DNA of 64,000 nt from Monilinia fructicola (GCA_008692225.1 VICG01000005.1:963001-1027000), one strand, 5' to 3'. Shown: positions 35,564-48,010, numbered from the stretch's first letter. Notes: a model not told the origin generated them from the letters alone. Translations and numbers: made by a program.

Positions 35564-36740
35564 CCGCGACATGTATAACGGCCATGATGAATACGGAGTT
35601 TCTTTTGTTTGATTACTGTGGTTTTCGATTCTTGATTGGTATTATGTTTTTATGATTGTAGAATTTGTGGAATGCGCAGAAGATAATGGTTGGCTGGTGG
35701 TCTGAATATTGGGCCGCTGTTATGATATGATTGATACCTCCAGGGCCGTTTGTTACATGTTTTCAAATACTCGTGCGCATTAATATCGTGGAGGATCTAA
35801 TTGGGTTCTTGGTGTCTATTATCCTTTTGTATTTCAAGCCTCTTTGGTCGTATCTCATTTGTTTCATTCACTGTATTTATTGAATGTATTTAACGATTTT
35901 TGGGGGACATTGGATATTGGACATTGGACATTGGAAATTGGATATTGGAGATTGGAGATAGGAGATTGGATATAAGAATGAATGGGTTTCTTCCACTGCA
36001 TTTATACTCACGCACTTTATCTTGATGCTAGCTTTGATCTTTTATCGTATTTTATTGCTCACGTTGACATTCGAGGGATGCAATTCTCTTGCATTCTTCC
36101 CTCCCGTGAGTTGATCCCATTTGGAACTAAGCGATGAAAGATGGCGTTGACGTTGACGTTGACGTTGCCGCCATGAGCATTTGCTCCAGTCTCCGGTAAG
36201 TAGCACCCGCCAAGGTCCTTCTCGATGGAAGCGATCGGTACTGCGAAATGACCTTGCGTGCATTCGGAATCTTCTCCGAGAACTCCATTCTGGATCGATC
36301 GATGGATCAACAATACATACAGTACACATGCTGCACAGTATGGTATGCCCAGGTGTCCCCACTGTGTGTTTACGTTTACGGGGGCAAGGCCAGCGCCCAA
36401 AGCAATGAAACCTCAATTTCCTCCTGTCCTGCCGCTACTTTCGAATGTCTATTTTAGTCGGGACGTTGAGGGATGTCTGCTTCCTCGGGCGAATCACCCA
36501 TTCCCTACCTACCTAGGCAAGTTCAGGCTGTTGAGGGATTATTTGCATTTGTTTTGCATTCTGATACCGCCGTCGCAATTGGGCTAGATCTGGATCGTTC
36601 ATCCGTGGATACTCGGCCTGGGGGAAACGAAAGATTGAAAGATTGAAAGTGGCCAATTTCGCGGAGACTTTTATTAAAAACGGTTCGAATTCCACAAAAA
36701 TCCACCCGCCTCCTTCATGGGTTCTGTGCTATATTAAAGT

Positions 36741-36850
36741 CTGTATTGAGTGGGTGATTGGGTGATTGGGTGATTGGGTGATTGATTGATTGATTGATTG
36801 ATTGATTAAGTGACTGACTGACTGACTGACTGACTGACTGATTGATTGAC
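36741..36850. repeat. Drifting tetranucleotide array GATTGGGT, GATT, GACT
   Basis: Starts as GTGATTGG units, passes into about seven GATT copies, then about seven GACT copies and back to GATT. The gradual unit change is typical of slippage followed by point mutation spreading through the array. Confidence 0.85.
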
Positions 36851-37100
36851 TGATATGCTGTTTTGCTCTTTGACTTTAATTTATTTGCCGTTAACCTTAC
36901 CCATTAGCCGTCTGCCGCTAATTTCATGGCTATTTCTATATTCCCTGAACTTCAAATTCGTACAGTATGGATACGGCGTCTAGAATTTCTTTCAGTCAAA
37001 TTTGGTTCGTGCTGACGGTTCCCTTCCGTTCCTAGGTTGTGATACTGTCCTTTAACCTAGTAGCCATGGTCATAGTCATTGCCATTGCCATTGCCATTGT

Positions 37101-37186
37101 CAGTGACAGTGACAGTGACATTTCATTACATTACATTGCCACTGTCACTCTCATCCCTGGATTGTCACTGTCACTGTCACTGTCAC
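37101..37186. repeat. Inverted-repeat hairpin of CAGTGA and TCACTG units
   Basis: The left arm (37101-37120) is CAGTGACAGTGACAGTGACA and the right arm (37163-37186) is made of TGTCAC units, which are its reverse complement over about 20 bases, with a loop of about 42. CATTGC repeats precede it. Confidence 0.8.
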
Positions 37187-37916
37187 AAGCGCTTGGCTTT
37201 GCGGCTTGAGATGGGTTTCCGATATTGACCAGGGGCGAGAAGGCAAGACTCAACTTTTCAAGACATGTATGTCAGGCATTGTCAGCGCTTTGAGATTCCC
37301 TCCCTGATCGCTCCACAAGGATGCTGTAAATAAGTTTTGATCATCGCCTTAATCAGGAAGTTAAATTCCGCTCAAATCTTCTTCTATCCGAGGTTCTCAT
37401 TTCAATGTCAACGATTTCATCCTTTCATTTTTTTCACAATTACAGTACGGCAAGCTGCAAGAGGTAAGGAAGGTTGAACTACTTGCTCTGTAACGTCCAA
37501 GTACTGAACTCGAGGAAACTGGATCAACGTTATTTTTCTCTTTTCTTTTCTATTCTTTTCTTTTCTTTTCTCTTTTTAATTCCGCTGGCTTCCGTGCTTT
37601 CAATAAGCTGCAGATAAATGACAGGCAACCGGTACGTGGACTATAATAAATACAACAAGTACTCGAGTGTTATTGCTTGAATGGTTTTATATATATTATA
37701 TTGTATATGGAAAAGATACTCGAGTACAAACGCCCATCAAGCCACCAACATGCCTCACGCTTTCCGCTGAATCCTACTTCATTGTGCTCTACCCCAGGTT
37801 GCAATTTGTACGAAGCATCCGGCCTTCAAATCTTCCTCCCCCTTTTTTGATTTCCATCCTGCAGCATTCGGATATCCATACCGTCAATATCGTGATGGTC
37901 TATCATTTCACTGACC

Positions 37917-39026
37917 ATGCCGCACGTACCACAACGTTTACAAAGTCTTCATGACAAGGCCGTCGTCAAACCTGGCGTATATAAGAGAATTGAATATCTT
38001 CTATCAAAACTAAAAAGTACGGTCCACCACCATAAAGTCAATTTGTGACCACACAACTGACTCTTGGATACAAGTCCGGACAACTCCTTCCCAGGAACAG
38101 GAACAGGAACAGGAGCAGGAACAGGAGCTGGACCAGGAGCTGGACCAAGCTCCCACTCAAGGACCATGTAATGGATTTTTTAATTTACCAGCAGAGCTTA
38201 GGCATGAAGTCTATTCATACCTCTTCAAGAACTTGAGATGTCGAGACTATATCTTCTGTGAAGCAGAATGTCACGACTTCTTCGCCCATGAAGGAGCAGT
38301 TCTGTTTCGTGTGAACCACTGGTTCCTGAATGATGCCGCCGAATTCCTGTGTCGGATGAACCCTCGATTTATATTGTATCGACCTTCGCTGTGTCTTTTT
38401 GACCTTTTCAATCACAAACAATTGCGTTCGATTCTTGAAGAGTCTAGAATTATCAGTACCATCTTCCGAGACCTCGTTACTGGAGCCGATTTTTGAGAAA
38501 ATCTTAGCATCCAATGCTCCGTTGACTTCACTTACTCTACATCTCACCCCGACGTTTCCAGGACGCTTGAGCTACCCTTGGCCAATGTACATCATCCCAC
38601 GATTGCAACTGGAGACACCGGCAAAAGAGCACTTCTACAATCTCCGTCCTCATTATTTATCCATTGAATATCATTCGCAAGCGGCCGTGGAAAACTGCCA
38701 TCGCTCTCCATTATCTATAGGCAAACTTCAAAACCTCCGATACTTGAAGATTACAGGCCAGCCCGAATTCAATGTCATGTTTGAACTTGCCATCGTGAAA
38801 CTGCATCTGGGAATGGTGGCCGCAGCTAAATCAGCAGGGACTTATGTAGCTTTATCACCCAATAATGGGCCTCGTGGCGAAGAATGGTATTATGAAATTT
38901 GGATTAACCCAAGTAAGTCATGAGTATCGTTGGTCAAACTTCATGGTTGCAATGCTGACAATGTAAAAAGCCTCGCGCCACTCGAAGCCGGCAAGTCTTG
39001 CATCACATAAGCTTCTAGAGTGCTAA
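37917..39026 (+). CDS. 2EXR/F-box-like fungal protein, frame-broken twice
   Basis: The frame from ATG 37917 (MPHVPQRLQSLHDK) runs through a Gln/Glu repeat encoded by GGAACA units, then the hallmark FFNLPAELRHEVYSYLF, the opening of the 2EXR/F-box-like domain of many fungal hypothetical proteins. It continues to RVNHWFLNDAAEFL, SRIISTIFRDLV and KLQNLRYLKITG. A GTAAGT intron at 38913-38970 (branch CTGAC) joins a last exon ending at 39026; without splicing it stops at 38923. The frame is broken twice by one extra T: TTT at 38042-38044 and T5 at 38490-38494. Removing them gives about 340 continuous residues. F-box-like proteins usually act as substrate receptors or in protein contacts; no specific role can be assigned. 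Start and first 40 residues are less certain. Confidence 0.65.
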
Positions 39027-40246
39027 TGATGCCGACAACTCAACTTTTGTTGGGTGCATTTAATAAGCGGCACTTCTAGGATGGGCATTTGCAAGCAGTA
39101 TGACTGTTTCAGTGGGCCCATATCTCCGCAGGATTTTCCTGCCAGAGGCACAAGTGCCCTACAAGACTAGGCCATCTTGGCTCTACGTATTGAGAGAGAC
39201 CGAACGAAAAACGCGCTACACAACTATATTAACAATGAAGTTGCGGGACTCGGAGAGGTCTAATTTCTGACCACTTATACCTTGTTCCATCTCCTATGCA
39301 ACATCCACCTATGAAACAACAGATCAGTGATTATCAACTCGCATTTTCCGTGTGCTGACCTATGGCGATCAAGATATTGAGAACCTCATGGCACAAGGCG
39401 CAGCCATGAAGACTCTTGTGCAAATATCACGGAACGTACGTATGGCGTAGGGTGCCACGAACGACATGAGACTTCTCATGCCCTTTTGGGGCCCTGATTC
39501 AATCCGATAACTGGTGATTCGAAGCATTTTCCAGCGTCACGACCGAAAAGAGACTAGATATTCGAAAGAAGAGCAAGGCTATGGCTATGAAGGAAAAGCC
39601 CATCCAACGTAAATGGGCCCGTACGCTGTACCGAGATTTCATCCTACGAACAGATGGTCACTCCAAAAAGCCGTCAGGTCGGGCCGAATCTTCCAGTGGG
39701 TGGCTACCGAGAAAAGTCGAGATGGGTTTTATCACACAAGACATTATTGCCATTCTGCACCATCGATTCTTCTATACAAACTCAGTCGCAAGTGATCGCA
39801 CAAAGAATATATCTTATCGTCATTTGGCTCCGCAGATCATCATTGCAGAGTTGGGATATCATCGCGACCCTAATATCGAAAAATATTTGATGAGCACTCG
39901 TCTCTTCTAGCCCTGAAATCTGCTTTTCTTCTCGTTGGTTCGTGGAGTAATCTTTACTATCTGCCCAAACACCTAAGAAGTATTCATCTCATCCTGAGCT
40001 TTGTACAATCAACCTAGCGACCCCTTTTGGATGGACTTTGTTGGTGTGTAGAGGCATTGTCAAATGATTGTTGCAATTTGTTCATGATATCCACATCAAG
40101 CTAGACAGAAGGGCGAGCCGAGGGCTGAAAACACGAGCTCTTAGTCTCTAATTATTGACGGCTATGATCATTCTTGATTCGAAAGTCCTATCAAAGCTCC
40201 CATTCATCAATGAAAAAGGTATATATAAAGGTATACATCTACCACA
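39027..40246. other. Intergenic region, possible coding remnant
   Basis: Three overlapping frames at 39581-39910 look partly protein-like (for example KKPSGRAESSSGWLPRK and VGPNLPVGGYREKSRW in different frames), suggesting either a decayed gene or chance. No family is recognised and no start or splice structure can be proposed. The right end is the 3' flank of the dehydrogenase gene. Confidence 0.4.
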
Positions 40247-41273
40247 CTATTTGAGGATGAATCCACCATTAGCACACACAACCTGGCCTGTACACCAAAC
40301 ACTATCACTCGTGGCCAACATTCCAACAATCCCCCCAATCTCATGAGTATACGCCGGTCTTCCTCCCGCATTTGGCGCATCATCCACCAAATCTTGATCA
40401 TCCAATTCCGGTCTAATTTCACTTCCTGGCGTAGTCTCAATCAAAGGCTTCAAGCTCTTCCTGAACTCCACTGGAGTACCATACCACATATCAGTCTTCA
40501 CGGGACCAGGATTTATTGAATTCACTGTTGCGCGGTTGTTCAATTCTCGGGCCCAGGTTCGTGTCATGGCATCCAAGGCGCCTTTGGTACCGCCGTAAAC
40601 CGTCTGTCCCGTGAAACCCCCCGAAGCAGATACGGATGAAACATTGACGATGCGGCCTGATCGATCGTGGGGGAGATAGTCTAGAGCGGCCTGTAATACA
40701 AGGAGGGGGCCAAGAACATTGATTTTATATTGCCGTTGGAAGTCATCAATGGTGACATCTTTGATTGGCGCGTTGATTGCTATGCCAGCATTATTGACCA
40801 GAATATCGATCTGAAATTTCCCAGATTTGGAATCAGAGAAGTGGGATTTGGCAGAGCTGATGATGGAATCGGCACCGGACTTTTCAGAAACATCGGCTTG
40901 GACAACCAGAGTCTTGATGTTGTATTTTCCTTCGAGGCTTTTGGAGAGCTCGGTGGCCAGCGCTGAAGAGGAACTAGATGTGTGGTTTAAGACTATATTT
41001 GCACCTTTTGATGCGAGATTCTCGGCAATTGCTGCTCCAATTCCTGAGATAATGTTATTAGCTAGAGGTATACTTGTAGAGCGTACATCAATATAGATGG
41101 AAAGGGGAAGAAAGGACAGAGGGTATGGGTATGAAAGATGAATATAAATATAAATATGAATATGGGAAAACTGTTTTGAATTTTCAATGAAGACCACCGG
41201 CAAACTTACCTCTAGAAGCACCAGTAACAATAGCAAGTTTTCCATCTAAAGGTCTATAACTTTGAGAAGCCAT
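40247..41273 (-). CDS. Short-chain dehydrogenase/reductase (SDR)
   Basis: Two exons, 41273-41210 and 41043-40247, with a 166-nt phase-1 intron, give 286 aa, normal for a classical SDR. SDRs oxidise alcohols or reduce ketones with NAD(P)(H). The start MASQSYRPLDGKLAIVTGAS is completed by RGIGAAIAENLA only after splicing, forming the TGxxxGxG cofactor loop. Further motifs are NNAG, the catalytic Ser in VSSVSASGG, and YGGTK (YxxxK). PGPVKTDMW follows the active site as usual, and the C-terminus has the WCTGQVVCANGG segment common in fungal 3-oxoacyl-ACP-reductase-like enzymes. The unspliced frame suggests a false longer N-terminus from 41245; the splice-corrected start is clearly better. The substrate cannot be told from sequence. 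It is transcribed away from the Naa10 gene, 520 bp apart. Confidence 0.93.
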
Positions 41274-41793
41274 TGTGCACTTTATGAACTGATAGGTATT
41301 GGAGAAGAAGTGATATATATCTGAGTTTACTATTTACTTTTGAATCAAAAAACAAAGGAGAGAGAGAAAGGAAAGGGAACAAGTTATAGAGAAACCAAGA
41401 AGTCGAGCTAGTAGCTACTTAACCTTATATATACATATATACCTTAGCGTGACAAGTAATTAGGAATAGTTTCACGCCTTCAACGCCTAACTAGTACCTA
41501 CCTACGGACTCATGACGTTCCTTCTCCCCACTATCGTCAATTCGCAATTCAGCTCTTGAGCGGGGTTGCCTCAGATTGTCGGCCCGGGGTCCATTTATCA
41601 TTCTCGTTAGCCTTATCCGTCAAGCGCACCAATCACATCCCATTAAGCGCAGAGCTGCCATCGCATTGCATTGAGTTCAGAGCTCTCACTTTTAGTCGAA
41701 CCAAGCCATATAATCGACCGTTGAAAGATAACGCATCCCCATCCCCATCCCCATCCTCGTTCCCGTTTCCGTTCCCGTTTCCCTCCTTTCGAA
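41274..41793. promoter_or_regulatory. Shared divergent promoter region, SDR and Naa10
   Basis: This 520-bp interval separates two start codons facing apart, so both promoters must lie here. It contains a CCCATC/CGTTCC-type pyrimidine-rich stretch just before the Naa10 ATG and a purine-rich AGAGAGAAAGG stretch on the SDR side. No specific factor site is claimed. Confidence 0.5.
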
Positions 41794-42674
41794 ATGGATA
41801 TCAGACTTCTGCGATCGTCGGATATTCCGCATGTGCAACATGCCAACATCACCAATCTTCCCGAAAAGTTTGTCCCTCCCCCCTTCCCCTTCCCCACCCC
41901 CCTCCCCTCCATCCCCGCTCTTCGCCTTCCCTCCCTTCCCTCAAACTAACCCCTCTCAGCTATTTCATGAAGTACTACCTCTATCACGCGCTCTCCTGGC
42001 CACAGCTCTCCTACGTCGCCGTCGACGTCTCGCGCCCGCCCAAAACCCCCTACGACTACCCCCGCATCGTCGGCTACGTCCTGGCCAAGATGGAGGAAGA
42101 CCCCGCGGACGGGGTCCAGCATGGCCACATCACGAGCCTGAGCGTGATGCGCACGCACCGACGGCTCGGCATCGCCGAGAAGCTGATGAGGCAGAGTCGT
42201 ACGTAGTCCCCCTTCCGCATTCGTCCTGCTGCAGCGCCGGCGCTCGCCGTCGCGCACACACACGCACACATGCACGAGCTAACGCAGACGCGCACGCAAA
42301 CAGAAAAGGCCATGGTCGAGACGTTCGCGGCGCAGTACGTGTCCCTCCACGTGCGGGTCTCCAACCAGGCGGCGCTGCGCCTCTACCGCGACACGCTCGG
42401 CTTCCAGACGGAGAAGATCGAGGCCAAGTACTACGCGGATGGCGAGGATGCCTACTCGATGAAGTTGGAGCTGGGGTATATCCGCGAGCAGATGCTGGAC
42501 GAGGAGGACGCGGACGAGGGCGAGGCGGTGGGGAGCGCGGGGAGCACGGCCGACGCCAAGGCGATGGAGGACGGCGAGGAGAAGAAGAAGAGGAAGGTCA
42601 AGGTTGGGAGGGGCTTGGGGGTTGGCGAGCTGGTCGAGAAGAATGAGGCGTTGCCAATTCGGGAGGAGAAGTGA
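41794..42674 (+). CDS. ARD1: N-alpha-acetyltransferase catalytic subunit Ard1/Naa10 (NatA)
   Basis: Three exons, 41794-41867, 41960-42198 and 42304-42674, give 227 aa. Naa10 is the catalytic subunit of NatA, which acetylates Ser/Ala/Thr/Gly N-termini on nascent chains at the ribosome, together with Naa15. The start [18 protein letters not shown] and the following [20 protein letters not shown] are diagnostic. The acetyl-CoA loop RRLGIA follows [13 protein letters not shown], then [19 protein letters not shown] and [11 protein letters not shown] complete the GNAT fold. The tail is acidic then basic (KKKRKVKVG), as in other Ard1 proteins. Both introns restore conserved residues (LPEN-YF and RQSQ-KAM). 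GC content is higher than in neighbouring genes over 42.0-42.6 kb. No frame errors. Confidence 0.96.
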
Positions 42675-43457
42675 GGGGGAGACGTGCTTTGCTTCGCTTT
42701 GCTCTCTTCTCGTTGCTCCTCCTTTCTTTCCGCGCCGCGGATACGTCTCGGTGAGAACGCTGCGTTGATCGAGTGGCATGTCAAAAGTTTTTTGAGCGGC
42801 GTGCGTGCTTGCATCTGTGCGGTGCATGAGGGCCTGGAGTCTAAAAGTCATTCACATGGGTGATTTTATTTTTATGGCGCTATCGCTATAGAGGATACAT
42901 GGATTACTTTTCCTTTCTCATAGAGCAGAGGAGGCCGCTCTATAGAGGGAAGGCCCTGCTCTGCTCTGCATTTACATGTATTTGGGACTGGGCTAGCGTC
43001 CAGTTCTCAGGTAATTATATAGATAGAGGGTCCAATCAAAGAGAACATTCCCTGTTTTCAGAATTGTATTTCTGCCCTTGGATTCTGGACGTGTGGATGT
43101 GCTGTTGTGTTGTGTTTTGTCACGTTGAGCATATGACGGTGCTGATTGCTCAATGGGGAAATCGCCCACGGCAAGTTTCAAACGGATCTTCTTGCAAATC
43201 TCTACAAGAGGAGCACTATTTCATTCTTATCAAGTGGGCCACGCAGCGGCATATGTGCACACACATACATATATGTATATCCCATGGATGCGTGACCTAT
43301 CTACATCCAGCACCCAGTACCCAGTTCACCACGTGATGATGAAATCACATATATTTGAATATCCACATGGAAGCGCAAGATGGTATGCAATGTTGTGAGA
43401 ACGAAAGGCGAAGATTATCAACGCAAAGATGATAAAATGGGGCTTTTATTTATTGAA
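42675..43457. other. Convergent intergenic region
   Basis: Lies between the 3' ends of Naa10 and the histidine phosphatase. No supported gene; frames at 42860-43398 are AT-rich and lack protein character. Confidence 0.6.
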
Positions 43458-45489
43458 CTATCTGGGGTGGCGAATGGGAGGATCTACGAATTGTGAAGAC
43501 GGCGCGTCATTATTATTGCTGTTTCCCCGGGGAATATTTGCAGGAGGTGCTGCTTCCGTGGGCTTGGTACGTGAGGGCGCTGGGGCTGCTTCGATGTGAG
43601 GGGCTGCTTCAACGGAAGGGGTGGAATCTGAATTGGGGTGTGGAGGGTGCGAGTCTGAGTTTGAGGTTTGAGGTGTAGGTGGGGCCGAATTGGCAGGTGC
43701 GTCTACAGCTATATTTGCGGGAGGGGCCGCTTCGATCGTAGGAGGATTTGCCTCTACATTTGAAGGGGGAATTTTCTCTACTGGATGAGGATTTTCCTCG
43801 ATAGACGCTGGCTTTGAGGGCTTGATGGGTGGTATTGGCTCGGTTGCAGGTTTTGGTTCTGCGGGAGTAGTGGCCTCTGAAACTGGCGGTCGTGAAGAAG
43901 TGGAATCACCGGGCTTTTTTCAATCCGATGTCATTTACTGGCTTTGGAGAATCGGTTGGAGATGGAGGCGCTGGGCATATTTTCGGATCTTTGACATACT
44001 CCGGACCGTTGTAGATCGGATTGGGATCTTCTCCTAATACGTACTGTCCTTTGATCAAGACTGGAATTACAGCTCCGGTTTGAAGAGGAAAAGATCGATG
44101 GCCGATAACTCGTAAGATGGTGTTGATGGCTCCAGAATGGGAACTCAATGATATGAAGGTACTGTTATCATTCATGAACAAATCATCAAGGAGTGTTTTA
44201 AATCTTCGATTTTCTGCTTCTTGAGTTTCTGAGTAATTGGCCCGCCAATAAGGATCTTCTTCGACAAAGTCGGGTTCGAATTTCCAGGTAGGGGCAAATG
44301 TATGGATGTAAGCTTTTGAGCGGCGTCGATCGCATGTGTGAGAGGAGATTCCTTCACGGAGGAGTTCTTTGATGATGGGAATGAAGGGGGGTGAGGAGGT
44401 GGGAATTGATAGGTTGCTGAATGTAAGGGAGCAGGTTTCCAGACAACGAGTTAGAGGCGAGACGTAGTAGGACTGCGGCGGTGAGACTTTTTGTGTGGTA
44501 ATCAGGTTTTCCCAGAAGTTGTTGGCTATGAGAGCTTGGGCAACACCTGTGGGAGCGAGTTGGGAATCAGCCCAGGTGGAATTTGCATCCCCATCCAAAT
44601 GAGACCAGTAACACTATAAAGATTAGTGAGGATCAGATATTGAGGCCAGGCAATACGTACATCCCATGCTTCTTTGCCCACTTCAGTCTCTTTTATGTTA
44701 TGATACCCTTCCCCATGACGTCCCACTTCTAAATGTCAGTTGTATATCATGTGATGAGTTCGTTTGGGTATACGTACGGTAAAGAACTTTATACCGCACA
44801 TTATCAGGAGTTTGACTATTGAGCTTTACAACGTGATTCTCAAATCTCTCCCATTGGGTCTTTCTTCTCTCTGGATCAAACTCTGGATCCGTATCATACG
44901 TACGATTTTTCAAGCCAAAGTTCGTCGTCTAAAAAAGCATGTTAGTATCATATGTTGAATGGTATGGTTGCAAATACACTCACTCACCGTATAATTGAAG
45001 GTTTCGGAATCAGTATTCTGGTCATCTTGTAGGAAATATCCCACGACGTTTCTAAACTCCATATGTCTAACCTTTGGCTGTCCTCTGTTATTCATGATAT
45101 ACAACGGAGTTAAAAAAAGTGTGGCGAGAAGTAAGCAAGGTCTATAATTTGACGAGTTGGTTTATTAGTTAGTTGATGGGATTTCAATTCTGGTGCATAA
45201 AGAAGTAGTTCTATGGGTACATGTTCAAATAGAACAACACAATCAAATATGCACTTGAAACTATTATACTATTTTAGTAGCAAGAATGTACAAAACTGGA
45301 TTTAAAAGACTGAAAAACACACAATCAATTGCAACTTACACAACCAAGAGAGGTTCTACAAAGCCCCGTCTGCCGTTTATTTCGATAGGCGTATTGGTAT
45401 GCATTAGCAAAACCACTCGGGGCCAATCCATTATTTGGCCTATGACCCAATAAAGATTCCTGATCCTCCATATCTTGTACCTGCATCAT
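43458..45489 (-). CDS. Pmu1-like histidine phosphatase, with Pro-rich tail past a frame break
   Basis: Exons 45489-45340, 45141-44988, 44928-44778, 44728-44661 and 44613 onward. The phosphoglycerate-mutase-like catalytic motif GRHGEGYHN appears where exons 3 and 4 meet, followed by WSHLDGDANSTWADSQLAPT, SPLTRCLET and the second histidine in SSHSGAINTILRVIGH. The domain order matches fungal Pmu1-like branch-1 histidine phosphatases. Exon 1 encodes MMQVQDMEDQESLLGHRPNN; it joins exon 2 in frame only if one base is removed from A7 at 45112-45118. The catalytic frame stops at 43906, but removing one base from T6 at 43915-43920 opens a further tail of about 150 codons, rich in Pro, Ala and Glu, that ends at 43458. 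Substrate is unknown; such enzymes may act on small phosphoesters. The 5' end is less certain. Confidence 0.8.
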
Positions 45490-47222
45490 GTCACCACCAT
45501 CCAAAATACAAGTCGTGGTAGAGTAGAGTAGGAGTGAACATCAAAAAAACATTCTACGAAATATTCTTGAAGAAGAAGAAAATAGGGGCTTGATGTTTTT
45601 GCAGCTTGGAATAGAAATTATTGTTTAAAATGGGAAAAAGTGCAAAGCGTATCAACAAGTATCACGTGCCGGGGAGGGGGGTATTGAGGTTTCAGGTTGA
45701 ATCGATATGATTGGTTAAAGCTTTTGAGGTTTCAGGAGTAGATATGAGAGTTTTTCCAAGGTGTCTAGAAGGATTGTTGGATGATTTTAGATGTAGATGT
45801 AGATGGATGGATGGATGGATGGATGGATGGATCATGTATGTACTGACTACTTAGTATGTAATTACTTATTGAATGGGAGGGAGGCGTAGAGATGAATGAA
45901 TCCTTTGCTGCCTTGCTGCCTTGCTGCCTTGCTATCTTTCTCTGTGCCTCATTGTCTAGATGAAAAACTACCGACGCCATTTTATGATTCAAAAGCGGAA
46001 TCCAATTAAAGCAGCGGCAATTAGCCACAACTGATTAGGTAACCAAAACATGATGAAATCGTGATCAAGCGACGCCACTTATCATTACTGTACGGAGCAG
46101 TTTTCACTTGCTTTAGCCACCTGCACTATTTACAAAGTTGGAGTTGAAGGTCCGTGTATGATGTCACTCCAGGATAAATCTGGTTGCAAACGAGAAGTTG
46201 TGGGGAAATTAGCTCAGAGAAGCTCCAGCTCCAGCTCCAGAACCAGAATATGATATAACGAACCAGTCTCTAGAACATGGTACCGTGCCAGAGAAGTGGA
46301 GTGGAGAAAGTATAAACGATTGAACTTTGATGAGTGGAAACGGAGTTTGTAGTGAGGGGAATCTAATAATAAGTAAGTTCTCACATAGTTCTACAGTACA
46401 TACATAGAGTAGTAAGCGGTACATACACGCATACACACATACACACGTACAGTAAGTACACTGGCACAGAAGGTAATTTACGTATTCAGCGGAATCAATT
46501 TTGTGTCTAGCTAATAGTTGCATTCAGCTGGGCATCCTTAGGTGATACTCCAGCTACTAATAGACGGATCTAATTTGATGTAAAATATTGATACTCGAGT
46601 AGCTTCAAAGTACGGCCTAGTTCATATAGGTAGGCATCCATGTGTATGTACCTATATGCTTATAACTTCCTTCCCAGTTACATCCATCGGTTAACGATAG
46701 CTCTACCAGTCGTATAGATTGAGTATGTTGAAGGTCTAGCTACTGGAGTGCCTATCTAGTATCGACCAACCTACCTACCGACCTACCGACCTGCCTAGTG
46801 ACAATGCTACATACATGTAGGATCTATATTCCCAATTGAAGCTCCACATCCAATGATCCTCATGGGAAACAATTGAAACCTTCATAAATCCATCGGTTTG
46901 TCGACCCAGAAAAAGTGATTTTCCGATTATCTCACCAAATTGCGTTCCCACTCCCATGCCAACCTCTCATAAAACCCAGTCCTACCTACGTATTAACCTG
47001 CCTTGGAACTCCCATGACGTGCCTTCCAACTTTATCCATTGTGGCTCTAGCTTCAATTCACCCCTCTTTATAAAGCCGATTCTTTGTCCCTCTGTTCGAC
47101 ATTTTCCATCCTACTCATCAACACAAACAAAACAATCTATCTACCTATTGCACTTCTATCAAGTTCTTCAAATTCTATAACTAATCCTTACTTTTCAATC
47201 AATCACATCAAAAACTCACATC
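45490..47222. other. Intergenic region
   Basis: No supported gene. Contains a GATG/GGAT microsatellite near 45800-45832, a TGCCTTGC triplet repeat near 45906-45932, a CAGCTC repeat near 46215-46240 and the presumed promoter of the DUF1761 gene, which is pyrimidine-rich just before its ATG. Confidence 0.6.
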
Positions 47223-48010
47223 ATGTCTCTTCACTGTATGTACCCTCTCGTCGATTCTGTTGATTGGAAGGCTGGAGCGATTGGGGAAGATTGATGCTGC
47301 GATGTTGCGAGGGCTTTGGATGGCATCATTGGGATTTGAAAGTTGTCTTGTCTACACTTGAGACTTCCAATTTCCATCCATAGGTCTCTCGGAATCTACC
47401 AACCAAACCATCACCACCTTCTTTCTCCCAACGCCAACCTCTTTATCAATTCCCCTCAATTCCACCAATTAGCCTCGACTAACCTATATTGCTCTAGATC
47501 TCCCACCAGTCAAGCCATCGGCTATTGCCCTCGGTACCATCTTCAACCACGCAGCCTCCCTTGCTGTCCTCGGCCCAGTCTTCGGCGAGACCTACCACAG
47601 AGCTCAAGCTGCCAACTCCAAGGAGGAATTCATCAAGTCAAAGCAGGCTGCGTCCGCTGCCGCCGCATGGGGAACTTCTCTCGTGGGTAGCGCTGTTCAA
47701 TCATACGGTGTCGGTGCATTGATCAATGCCACCGGTACTCTTTCATACAAGGGTGCTGCATACTTGGGTTCTTTGATCTTCATGGCTTCCTCTGCTCCTT
47801 CAGTATGTCATCTCCATCTCTTTCCAAGAAATTTTGGGAAGTATATGCATAGAACAGAATACTAACCACCTCCAGTTCATCGCACAAATCACCACGGAGA
47901 AGCGTCCACTCGATACTGTCGCTGTCGGCGCTCTTGCCCGCGTTTTCGAGACAGTCGGTCTGTCTCTCTTCCTCACCTGGTGGGGAACCCACACCAACCC
48001 ATTCGAGTAA
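47223..48010 (+). CDS. DUF1761 family membrane protein
   Basis: Three exons, 47223-47235, 47498-47802 and 47876-48010, give 150 aa. The first exon holds only four codons and one base, and is followed by a 262-nt intron. Spliced, the start reads MSLHYLPPVKPSAIALGTIF. The protein has about four hydrophobic helices: around AIALGTIFNHAASLAVLGPVF, SAAAAWGTSLVGSAVQ, AAYLGSLIFMASSAP and ETVGLSLFLTWWG. The opening, the Trp-Trp near the C-terminus and the length fit the fungal DUF1761 proteins, small four-helix membrane proteins of unknown function. Conserved placement of introns within the first few codons is common in highly expressed fungal genes. Nothing in the neighbourhood suggests its role. Confidence 0.82.

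Larger units (their letters stand above)
35564..37916. other. Intergenic region with simple repeats
   Basis: About 2.3 kb holding the 3' UTR of the giant gene, a TTGGA/ATTGG-type repeat near 35910-35960, a GATT/GACT array and a hairpin-forming CAGTGA/TCACTG pair. Overlapping frames at 36042-36587 on both strands are short and have no family features. Confidence 0.6.

Noticed and set aside
40247..41245. SDR with a hydrophobic N-terminal extension from 41245
   Set aside because: The extension is the 166-nt intron read through; the spliced start at 41273 restores the TGASRGIG cofactor motif.
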